The position numbers and the translations under genes are program-made. A stretch of DNA of 64,000 nucleotides, taken from the NCBI GenBank assembly GCA_013347225.1, contig CP054595.1, forward strand, positions 4,770,415-4,834,414. The letters run 5' to 3'. Shown piece by piece: positions 32,617-40,100 of the stretch. Origin of the DNA: Candidatus Accumulibacter similis (GTDB lineage Bacteria; Pseudomonadota; Gammaproteobacteria; Burkholderiales; Rhodocyclaceae). The notes below the pieces were generated by a model that saw only the letters and a program-made list of their open reading frames with translations, had not been told where the DNA came from and made no database searches. Every line of letters starts with the position of its first letter. The stretch's first letter is position 1.

Positions 32617-33473
32617 GCTGCCGGACCCTGGTGGACAGCACGCTCCTGGCCAACCACGTGCAGGACGCCGACTGGCGGATCTTCGACTGCCGCCACCTGC
32701 TCAGCGACCCCGCTGCCGGTCGCCGGGCCTACATCGCCGGACATCTGCCGGGCGCCTTCTTCCTCCATCTCGATGACGACCTGTCGGGCCCGACGAACGG
32801 CCGCAACGGACGTCATCCGCTGCCCGATCCGCAACGGTTTGCCGACAAGCTCGGCGCTGCCGGCGTCGCGGCCGCAACACAGGTGGTCGCCTACGACGAT
32901 GCCGGCGGTGCCTTTGCCGCTCGCCTGTGGTGGCTTCTGCGCTGGCTCGGTCACGATCGCGTCGCCGTCCTCGACGGCGGCATCGCCGCCTGGCTGGCCG
33001 ACGGTCGACCGCTTACGACCGAACTGCCGCGCGCGCAACCGGCGACCTTCGCGGTGCAGCGGCGCGACTGGGTCGTCGGCACGGACGATGTGCTGGCCAA
33101 TCTGCAGCGGCAGCAGTTCCGCCTGATCGATGCCCGCGGCGCCGACCGCTTCCGCGGCGAGAACGAAACCCTCGATCCAGTCGGCGGACACATTCCCGGC
33201 GCCGGCAACCGTTTCTTTCGCGACAACCTCGATGCCGACGGCCGCTTCCGGCCGGCTGCCGACCTGCGGCGCGAGTTCACCGAGGTCCTCGCCGGCTTCG
33301 ATCCGCGCGCCGTGGTGATGTCCTGCGGTTCGGGAGTCACCGCCTGCCACAACCTGCTGGCGATGGAGATTGCCGGCCTCCCCGGTGCCCGCCTGTACGC
33401 CGGTTCCTGGAGCGAATGGTGCAGCGATGCGGCGCGGCCGATGGCCTGCCGGACGCCCGCCGTCGCCGGCTGA
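32613..33473 (+). CDS. sseA: 3-Mercaptopyruvate / thiosulfate sulfurtransferase (two rhodanese domains)
   Basis: A sulfur-transfer enzyme of 286 residues with an inactive N-terminal rhodanese domain ('DWRIFDCRHLLSDPAAGR', 'GHLPGAFFLHLDDDLSG') and a catalytic C-terminal domain. Cys238 lies in SCGSGVTAC; the CGSGVTA loop is the mercaptopyruvate type rather than the thiosulfate type. The GTG at 32613 is chosen because it overlaps the previous stop (GTGA) and starts the rhodanese fold correctly. Possibly co-translated with the STAS-like gene. Confidence 0.92.
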   Translation: MSCRTLVDSTLLANHVQDADWRIFDCRHLLSDPAAGRRAYIAGHLPGAFFLHLDDDLSGPTNGRNGRHPLPDPQRFADKLGAAGVAAATQVVAYDDAGGAFAARLWWLLRWLGHDRVAVLDGGIAAWLADGRPLTTELPRAQPATFAVQRRDWVVGTDDVLANLQRQQFRLIDARGADRFRGENETLDPVGGHIPGAGNRFFRDNLDADGRFRPAADLRREFTEVLAGFDPRAVVMSCGSGVTACHNLLAMEIAGLPGARLYAGSWSEWCSDAARPMACRTPAVAG

Positions 33474-33577
33474 CGCGCGTGCCGATGCCGCCTGCCCGGT
33501 GACCGCTGCCGCCTCGGCGGTGCTCGAGCGCAGCGGCACCGCGGCCGGCGGCGGCCGGCGGGGCACCGACAGCGCCA

Positions 33578-34165
33578 TCATCGCAACAGCAGCTCGCTGG
33601 CCGCGTCGGCAATCTCGTCGAGCGACAGCGGGCCATCGGGCCGATACCACTGGCCGCTCCAGTTGAGCATGCCGAAGAGCAGCAGCCGGACCGGACTGGC
33701 GGCACTGCGCAGCCGGCCGCATGCCGCCAGTTCATCGAGCGTGCCCTGCCACGCCGCCTGGTAACGATCGCTGGCGGCAGCGATCTCGGCCCGTGCCGCG
33801 GCATCGAGCGAACGGGATTCGTGAATCAGCATCGGCGTATGGCAATCGCCCTCGAGCAGATTGCCGAAGTGGGTCCGAATCATCAGCCGCAGGCGGCGCT
33901 CGGGATCGTCGATCCCGGCGATGGCCGCCTGCAGGCGACGGTGTCCTGCTTCCAGTCCTTCAATCATCGCCGCCTTGAGCAGTTCCTGCTTGCTGCGGAA
34001 GTGATAGAACGGACTGCCGGAACGCATGCCGACCGCCTGCGCGATGTCGCGCGTCGTCGTCGCGGCAAAACCCTTCTCGACGAACAGCCGCGCGGCGGCG
34101 CGCAGCAGGTCGTCGCGGCGGTTGAGCTCGGTCGCCGCGCGCGGTCTTCTGTGTTCGGTCGGCAT
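33578..34165 (-). CDS. TetR-family transcriptional regulator
   Basis: A 195-residue repressor with an N-terminal helix-turn-helix ('LLRAAARLFVEKGFAATTTR', 'DIAQAVGMRSGSPFYHFRSK', about residues 18-60) and a helical ligand-binding domain. ATG 34165 matches the domain start. It lies five bases downstream of fadH on the same strand, so it probably regulates its own operon. A palindrome upstream of fadH (36252-36261) is the candidate site. The ligand may be an acyl-CoA by context only. Confidence 0.9.
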   Translation of the reverse strand: MPTEHRRPRAATELNRRDDLLRAAARLFVEKGFAATTTRDIAQAVGMRSGSPFYHFRSKQELLKAAMIEGLEAGHRRLQAAIAGIDDPERRLRLMIRTHFGNLLEGDCHTPMLIHESRSLDAAARAEIAAASDRYQAAWQGTLDELAACGRLRSAASPVRLLLFGMLNWSGQWYRPDGPLSLDEIADAASELLLR

Positions 34166-34170
34166 CCTGC

Positions 34171-36195
34171 TCAGAGCGTCGCCGCCAGGCGGGTGCCCTG
34201 GTCGATCGCGCGCTTGGCGTCGAGTTCGTTCGCGACGTCGGCGCCGCCGATCAGCGACAACGGTACGGCAGCGGCACGCAGCCCTTCCTCGAGTTCGCGC
34301 CGGGGCTCCTGGCCAGCGCAGACGATCACATGGTCGACCGGCAGGCACTGCCGCTGGCCATCGACGACGATGTGCAGGCCGGCGTCGTCGATGCGCTCGT
34401 AGGTGACCCCGGAGAACATCTGCACACCGCGCTTCTTGAGCAGGGTTCGGCGAATCCAGCCGGTGGTCCTGGCCAGGCCGTCACCGACCTTCGCCGCCTT
34501 GCGCTGCAGCAGCCAGACCTGGCGCCGGCCGGGTTCGGCTCTGGGCGGCTTGAGGCCGCCCGGGTTGCCGAAGTCGGGGTCGATTCCCCACTCGCTCTGG
34601 AAGCGCTCGATTTCATCGCGATCGTCCTCGACATGCGTCAGGAACTCGGCGACGTCGAAGCCGATGCCACCGGCACCGATGATCGCGACGCGCGCACCGG
34701 CCACGCGGTAGCCCTCGATCAGGTCGACGTAGGAAATCACCTTCTCGTGCTCGATCCCCGGCACATCGGGCCGCCGCGGCACGATGCCGGTGGCGAGGAC
34801 GACATGCTCGAAACCAGCCTCCGCCAACTCGGCGGCGCTGCACTCCCGGCCGAGCTGCAGCGATACGCCGACGGCCTGCAGCCGGCGATCGAAATAGCGC
34901 AGCGTCTCGGCGAACTCCTCCTTGCCGGGAATGCGACGCGCCAGGTTGAACTGGCCGCCGATTTCCGCCGCGGCGTCGAACAGCGTCACCCAGTGGCCGC
35001 GCTCGGCGGCGGTGAGCGCACAGGCCATGCCGGCGGGACCGGCACCGACTACGGCAAGCCTCTTCGGCGTTGCCGCCGGCGCGATCACCAGTTCCGTCTC
35101 GCGGCACGCCCGCGGGTTCACCAGGCAGTAGGTCAGCCGACCCGCGAAAATCTCGTCGAGACAGGCCTGGTTGCAGGCGATGCAGGTATTGATCTCGTCG
35201 GCACGGCCGGCCGCCGCCTTGTTGACGAACTCGGCGTCGGCGAGGAAGGGGCGCGCCATCGACACCATGTCGGCACAACCGGAAGCGATCACCTCCTCCG
35301 CCACCTCGGGCGCATTGATGCGGTTGGTGGTCACCAGCGGGATGCCCACCTGCCCCATCAGCCGCTTCGTCACCCAGACGAAGGCCGCACGCGGCACCAT
35401 CGTCGCGATCGTCGGGATGCGCGCCTCGTGCCAGCCGATGCCGGTGTTGATGATGCTTGCGCCGGCCTCCTCGACCGCCCGCGCGAGCGCGACGATCTCG
35501 TCCCAGGTGCTGCCACCCTCGACCAGGTCGAGCATCGACAGGCGGAAGATGATGATGAAATTCGGCCCGGTCGTCGCCCGCACGCGGCGCACCGTTTCGA
35601 GAGCAAAGCGGATGCGGTTCTCGAAGCTGCCGCCCCAGCCATCCTCGCGGAAGTTTGTCTGGCGGGCGATGAACTGGTTGATCAGGTAGCCTTCCGACCC
35701 CATCACCTCGACCCCGTCATAACCGGCCGACTGCGCCAGTCCGGCGCAGCGGGCGTAATCGTCGAGAGTCCGCTCGATGTCCTCGGCGCTCAGTTCGCGC
35801 GGGCGAATCGGCGAGATTGGCGCCTGCACCGACGACGGCGCGACCGCGCCGCGATGGTAGGCGTAGCGGCCGGTGTGCAGGATCTGCATGGCGATCTTGC
35901 CGCCGGCAGCATGCACGGCGTCGGTGACGAGGCGGTGTTTGACCACCTGCCCCTCGTTCTCCAGCGCCGCTGCGCCGGGCATCACGACCCCATCCTGGTT
36001 CGGGGCAATGCCGCCGGTGACGATCAGGCCGACGCCGCCGCGCGCGCGCTCGGCGTAGAAGGCGGCGAGACGGCGGAAACCTTGCGGCGCCTCTTCGAGA
36101 CCGGTGTGCATCGAACCCATCAGGACACGATTCCTGAGCGTCGTGAAGCCGAGGTCGAGCGGGGCGAGCAGATGGGGATAGGCGTTCCGGTGCAT
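34171..36195 (-). CDS. fadH: NADPH-dependent 2,4-dienoyl-CoA reductase FadH-like
   Basis: An iron-sulfur flavoenzyme of 674 residues that reduces 2,4-dienoyl-CoA in the oxidation of unsaturated fatty acids. The N-terminal old-yellow-enzyme FMN barrel starts MHRNAYPHLLAPLDLGFTTL. A 4Fe-4S site is C338-x2-C341-x3-C345-x11-C357. The C-terminal half binds FAD and NADPH ('RLAVVGAGPAGMACALTAAE', 'RVAIIGAGGIGFDVAEFLTH'). Length matches E. coli FadH. Start at 36195; the open frame upstream is not conserved. Coupled to the TetR gene. Related OYE-type reductases are an alternative. Confidence 0.9.
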   Translation of the reverse strand: MHRNAYPHLLAPLDLGFTTLRNRVLMGSMHTGLEEAPQGFRRLAAFYAERARGGVGLIVTGGIAPNQDGVVMPGAAALENEGQVVKHRLVTDAVHAAGGKIAMQILHTGRYAYHRGAVAPSSVQAPISPIRPRELSAEDIERTLDDYARCAGLAQSAGYDGVEVMGSEGYLINQFIARQTNFREDGWGGSFENRIRFALETVRRVRATTGPNFIIIFRLSMLDLVEGGSTWDEIVALARAVEEAGASIINTGIGWHEARIPTIATMVPRAAFVWVTKRLMGQVGIPLVTTNRINAPEVAEEVIASGCADMVSMARPFLADAEFVNKAAAGRADEINTCIACNQACLDEIFAGRLTYCLVNPRACRETELVIAPAATPKRLAVVGAGPAGMACALTAAERGHWVTLFDAAAEIGGQFNLARRIPGKEEFAETLRYFDRRLQAVGVSLQLGRECSAAELAEAGFEHVVLATGIVPRRPDVPGIEHEKVISYVDLIEGYRVAGARVAIIGAGGIGFDVAEFLTHVEDDRDEIERFQSEWGIDPDFGNPGGLKPPRAEPGRRQVWLLQRKAAKVGDGLARTTGWIRRTLLKKRGVQMFSGVTYERIDDAGLHIVVDGQRQCLPVDHVIVCAGQEPRRELEEGLRAAAVPLSLIGGADVANELDAKRAIDQGTRLAATL

Positions 36196-36953
36196 GCAGG
36201 GAATCTCCTGGGGCAGGTGGTCGAGGGATGGGCGATGAAAGTTTAGGCAAGCAAGCGCTTGTTGGATTATCGGTGATCGGCCTTCGCGATGCAAGCGGCG
36301 CTGCTGCCGTAGGCGCGGCGGGAAGCCGCCCTGTGGCGGCGAAGACAGGGCCGGCCCTGGCGGTGACTGTAGCAGATTGTCGGCGCCAGCTAGGTCGGCC
36401 TTCGGAATGGAAACGGGGGGTGATCCGGCCCGCGCACGGGCTTCCGCGACGAGCGAGCGCGTGGCAACGCTGGCCTCCAAGGGCATGGCGCTGCGCTCAG
36501 ACAGGTCGGGCCTAGCTGACTGCGATGGATCAGGTCTATGGCTTTCGCGTCGCCATCCACTTACTGGAGCCGCCCCTTACCGAAACGCCGGGGAGGAGTC
36601 CGGTACACGAGCAGCCAGCGCCGGCCGCGGCCCCGCACAGGGCCAAGACGGCCAGGCACGGCGCCGGCCTCAGGGTAGAACCCCACAAGGCAAGGAGAGG
36701 CTCGAACGGATGGCGGGCACGGGTGCGTGGCATCGGGTGCCGGTACCGCGTGGGTTCGGTCAGCGGCGCGCTGCAGGAGCACCCGGCGATCGACGCCGGC
36801 AGGCCCCGGACATCAACTCCGCAAATTGTTTCCTCAGGGCCGCAGGGTCAGGGGCCAGCGGCACGCCGGGTTCAAGGACGGGGGCTTCAACGGCGTTGCG
36901 GGCATTGCCATCACCAAACGGCGCGAAAGGCGTGTGCTTGGGCGAGGGTTGAT
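36196..36953. other. Non-coding or decayed region between fadH and the BrxL-like fragment
   Basis: In this 758-base stretch all three plus-strand frames are open in places, but the translations are Arg/Pro/Gly-rich and lack recognisable domains, so I do not call genes. It contains the fadH upstream region with the palindrome CAAGCGCTTG (36252-36261). It may also hold the missing, eroded N-terminal part of the following gene, but I could not recognise any BrxL AAA+ sequence. Confidence 0.6.
36252..36261. promoter_or_regulatory. Candidate TetR operator upstream of fadH
   Basis: The perfect palindrome CAAGCGCTTG sits inside the imperfect longer repeat CAAGCAAGCGCTTGTTGG, 57-66 bases upstream of the fadH start. 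The size, symmetry and position suit a TetR-family dimer. Confidence 0.45.
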
Positions 36954-37499
36954 ATGTGCGGGCAGATCTGGACCCTGAGCCCGGGCGGGCTGGACGAGCA
37001 CCCTGGGCTCTTCAGGCTCGAAGTCACCGAGGGGCCTGGCGGCGGCGTTCGGGTCTTGAACAACCCGGTGCCGTCTCCCTTCAAGGAATCGATCCGGTGT
37101 GCCGAGCAGAACCTGTATGCCAGGGCACAACAACTCGTCGGTGACCGCGATCCACGATCGCACGAGTTCTCAGTCCAGCTCCGGAGCTTCGACGCCGCCA
37201 AGTCCGGCGCCAAGACGAGCGCGGCCGCACTGATTTCGCTCTCCAGCGCGTTGCTGAAGAAGTCGGTCCGTCGTGGACTGGTTGTCGTCGGCGAGGTCAC
37301 GCTGGGCGGGACGATCGAACCCATCCACAACGCGGTCACGCTCGCGGAAGCGGCTGTCGAGAAGGGAGCCAAATCACTGCTCTTGCCCGTGTCTTGCCGC
37401 CGGCAGCTCTTCGATCTGTCGGACGACATGGCAACCAAGCTGGACATTGAGTTCTACCAGGACGGGCGAGATGAGCTGTTCAAGGCGCTGGCGGCCTGA
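36954..37499 (+). CDS. Orphan Lon-like C-terminal domain of BrxL type (truncated)
   Basis: A 181-residue product that matches only the C-terminal Lon-related domain of BREX BrxL-type proteins (about 680 residues normally). Recognised segments are 'GQIWTLSPGGLDEHPGLFRL', 'FKESIRCAEQNLYARAQQLV', 'GLVVVGEVTLGGTIEPIHNA' and 'LSDDMATKLDIEFYQDGRDE'. The ATG 36954 has GAGGG upstream and might allow expression. The N-terminal DNA-binding and AAA+ parts are absent. The position of the catalytic Lys of true Lon proteases (GGxxEK) reads HNAVTLAE, so proteolysis is doubtful. A pseudogene is as likely as a functional fragment. Confidence 0.65.
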   Translation: MCGQIWTLSPGGLDEHPGLFRLEVTEGPGGGVRVLNNPVPSPFKESIRCAEQNLYARAQQLVGDRDPRSHEFSVQLRSFDAAKSGAKTSAAALISLSSALLKKSVRRGLVVVGEVTLGGTIEPIHNAVTLAEAAVEKGAKSLLLPVSCRRQLFDLSDDMATKLDIEFYQDGRDELFKALAA

Positions 37500-37537
37500 G
37501 CCGGGCACACCACACACCCTATGTTGAACTCGGGCGC

Positions 37538-37978
37538 TTGCTGGATCGCTCCCTGGAACTGCAGGCCGACGTTCACCGCATGCTCGGAGGCGACGAACTG
37601 CAGCTCTTCGACGACTCCCCTCGAACGCTGGTGACGCTTTATGCAGCGCAGACATCAGTGGAACATGGGACCGCTCTTCGGGTAGTGCTCGCGCAGCCAC
37701 TCCCTGCCGCTGGCATCAGCATGATGCGGCTTCAGCACGATTCCCTGACACGGGCCGTATGGCTGCTGTACTCGGCATCTGACGAGCAGATCGACCGCCT
37801 TGTCGCCCCGCTCGATGCTGCCGCCGAGAAAGCCGCCTCCAAACTGCCGATGGCCCAGACGATGCTCGACGAGATTGTCGGCAGATCACCGCACGCCGCG
37901 GTCGAGAGGTCCACCCACTTCAAGGACGTGAATGTGCCGGCCCCGCATCCCGGAAGCGACGCCGGAAAAGATGGCTGA
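37538..37978 (+). CDS. Small conserved hypothetical protein, possibly degraded
   Basis: A 146-residue product from a TTG. The in-frame upstream sequence (TPYVELGRLLDRSLELQADV) looks protein-like, but no ATG or GTG exists between the upstream stop at 37472-37474 and 37538, so the start is unclear. The block 'VEHGTALRVVLAQPLPAAGI' then 'MMRLQHDSLTRAVWLLYSAS' resembles a widespread family of small helical proteins of unknown function (DUF6988-like, from memory). Relatives usually continue past FKDV, whereas here it ends in an unrelated VPAPHPGS tail. Probably a remnant. Confidence 0.5.
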   Translation: MLDRSLELQADVHRMLGGDELQLFDDSPRTLVTLYAAQTSVEHGTALRVVLAQPLPAAGISMMRLQHDSLTRAVWLLYSASDEQIDRLVAPLDAAAEKAASKLPMAQTMLDEIVGRSPHAAVERSTHFKDVNVPAPHPGSDAGKDG

Positions 37979-38084
37979 CTCGTCATGCTTCCAGGCCGTG
38001 TGAGAACCGGTGCTCACCCCGGCGACGGCGCCCACGGCACGGCAAGCCGGGCTCGATCACCCGCGGTCGGCAGCGCCGGTCAGC

Positions 38085-40100
38085 TCACTTCAGGATCCCG
38101 AGCAGGTTCGAGAACCCGTCGGTCCACGCCGTGAAGCCGGCGCGCGCCGGCAGCGGCCGGGCGCCGCCGATCGCCGTCTGCAGACCCGCCGCGCGCGCCG
38201 GTCGAACGATCAGCGCCCACAGTGAGCGGCGGCAGAAAACGTCGCCGGCAGCCGGTTCGAGTTCGACGACGAGCACGCTCAGCCCCAACTTCGCAGCCGC
38301 GGCAGCGACCACCGGCTGCAGGTCGAGGTAGCGGTTGGTGATGTGCACGGCGAGGATGCCGTCGCTCCGCATGTGCCGCAGGTAGGACTGCATCGCTTCG
38401 AGGGTCAGCAGGTGCGTCGGGATCGAGTCGCCCGAGAAGGCGTCGATGGCGAGCAGGTCGAATTCCTGCGGCGCTTCGCTTTCGAGCATCAGGCGGCCGT
38501 CTCCGAGCACCGGCTCGATGCGCGCGCGGCTCTCCGCCAGGTAGCTGAAGTCGCTGCGCGCGAGGTCGAGGACCTGGTCGTTGATTTCGTACAGCCGCAT
38601 TTCGTCGCCCTGGCGGCCGTAGATCGCGAGCGTGCCGGCGCCAAGTCCAAGGACGCCGATCTTGCGCGGCCGGTCGGTGGGCAGGCTGAGCAGCGCCTGG
38701 CCGATTCCCGACTGTTCGCAGTAGTAGGCGGTCGGCCGCCGGCTGTGCTCGGCGGCGATGAACTGCTCGCCGTGGTTGATGCGGCCGTGCAGGATTTTGC
38801 GCTTGATGCCGAGTTCGTCCTCGCTGACGTCGGCGACGCGCAACTGGCCGTAGAAGTTGCGCATGACACGGCGGTATTCCTCGACGTAATCGACCGAGAG
38901 TCCCGCCAGCCGGTAGCCGTAGAGGGCGAGGGCGATGAGCAGCAGCCAGCGCCAGACCCGCTTGACTTCCGGCCAGAGGACTACGATCACCAGCACGGCG
39001 CAGAGGAAGAGGCCGATCGGCAACTCGAAGTAGGCGTTGAACAGCGCCGGCGCGAGCAGGCCGACGAAACTGCCGCCGAGCGCGCCGCCGATCGACAGCA
39101 TCAGGTAGAACAGCGTCAGGTGGCGCACCGGTGGCCGCCGCCGCACCAGCTCGCCATGACAGACCATGCAGAAGACGAAGAGCGCGAGGCAAAGGAGGCC
39201 GACCAGCATCGGTACCGGCATGCCGACTTCGGCGAGAACCTGGTCGAGCGCGATGAACGCGATCGGCAGCGCGATCAGGAAACCGCGGCGATGATAGTAG
39301 CGCGGCGCATCGAAGCAGAGAATGAAGCTCAACAGGTAGATGCTCAGCGGCACCACCCACAGGAACGGCACCGGCGCGACGTCCTGCGTCAGGTGACGGG
39401 TCAGCGCCAGCAGGAGGATCGAGGCCGTCATCGCCAGGCCGATCCACAGCAGGCACTCGCGCAGCGGCGGCCGCGGCACGGGCTCCGAACTGGCCGGGCG
39501 GCGTTCGAGTTCGCCGGAGACGCCCTGCCACGACTGCCAGGCGCTGGCGAAGCAGGCGATCACGAAGAAGACGTAGCCGACCGACCAGGCGTGTGCCTGC
39601 TGCACGACGACAAAGAACGGTTCGACGAGCACCGGATAGGAGAGCAGCGCGAGCATCGACGCCAGGTTCGACAGCGCGTAGAGGCGATACGGCATCAGGC
39701 TGTTGAACGACCGCGCATACCACGCCTGCATCAACGGCCCGGTGGTCGACAGCAGCAGGTACGGCATGCCGACGGTGGCAGCGAGGACGACGAGCACATT
39801 CCACGTCGGGCTGGCGAAGGCGGCGTCCTTCCAGGCCGGATTGGCGACCACCGGCAGCGTCGCCAGACTGAGCAGCAGCAACACGCAGTGCACGATGTTC
39901 TGCCGGCGAGGCGAAAGCCACTCGTGCAGCAGGTGCACGTAGAGGTAGCCGAGCAGCAGCGCCGCCTGAAAGAAGACCATGCAGGTGGTCCACACCGACG
40001 ACGAACCGCCGAACCACGGCAGGATCATCTTGGCGATGATCGGCTGGATCTGGAAGAGGAGAAAGGCCGAAAGGAAGACCGTCACGGCGAAGCTGATCAT
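38085..40100 (-). CDS. Membrane-bound spermidine-synthase-like protein (fused MFS-type domain)
   Basis: A 671-residue protein with about ten hydrophobic helices in the first 400 residues ('ISFAVTVFLSAFLLFQIQPI' at the start). A C-terminal SAM-methyltransferase-like spermidine synthase domain follows: 'KIGVLGLGAGTLAIYGRQGD' (glycine-rich loop, about 470) and 'EFDLLAIDAFSGDSIPTHLL' (Asp-rich). Aminopropyl transfer or another SAM-dependent reaction at the membrane is possible; no substrate is proven for this family. The ATG overlaps the MscS stop (ATGA), so it is the second gene of that pair. Confidence 0.88.
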   Translation of the reverse strand: MISFAVTVFLSAFLLFQIQPIIAKMILPWFGGSSSVWTTCMVFFQAALLLGYLYVHLLHEWLSPRRQNIVHCVLLLLSLATLPVVANPAWKDAAFASPTWNVLVVLAATVGMPYLLLSTTGPLMQAWYARSFNSLMPYRLYALSNLASMLALLSYPVLVEPFFVVVQQAHAWSVGYVFFVIACFASAWQSWQGVSGELERRPASSEPVPRPPLRECLLWIGLAMTASILLLALTRHLTQDVAPVPFLWVVPLSIYLLSFILCFDAPRYYHRRGFLIALPIAFIALDQVLAEVGMPVPMLVGLLCLALFVFCMVCHGELVRRRPPVRHLTLFYLMLSIGGALGGSFVGLLAPALFNAYFELPIGLFLCAVLVIVVLWPEVKRVWRWLLLIALALYGYRLAGLSVDYVEEYRRVMRNFYGQLRVADVSEDELGIKRKILHGRINHGEQFIAAEHSRRPTAYYCEQSGIGQALLSLPTDRPRKIGVLGLGAGTLAIYGRQGDEMRLYEINDQVLDLARSDFSYLAESRARIEPVLGDGRLMLESEAPQEFDLLAIDAFSGDSIPTHLLTLEAMQSYLRHMRSDGILAVHITNRYLDLQPVVAAAAAKLGLSVLVVELEPAAGDVFCRRSLWALIVRPARAAGLQTAIGGARPLPARAGFTAWTDGFSNLLGILK

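Noticed and set aside
36377..36952. A 191-codon open frame upstream of the BrxL-like fragment
   Set aside because: Low-complexity Arg/Pro/Gly/Ala translation, no recognised domain, and competing open frames on both strands.
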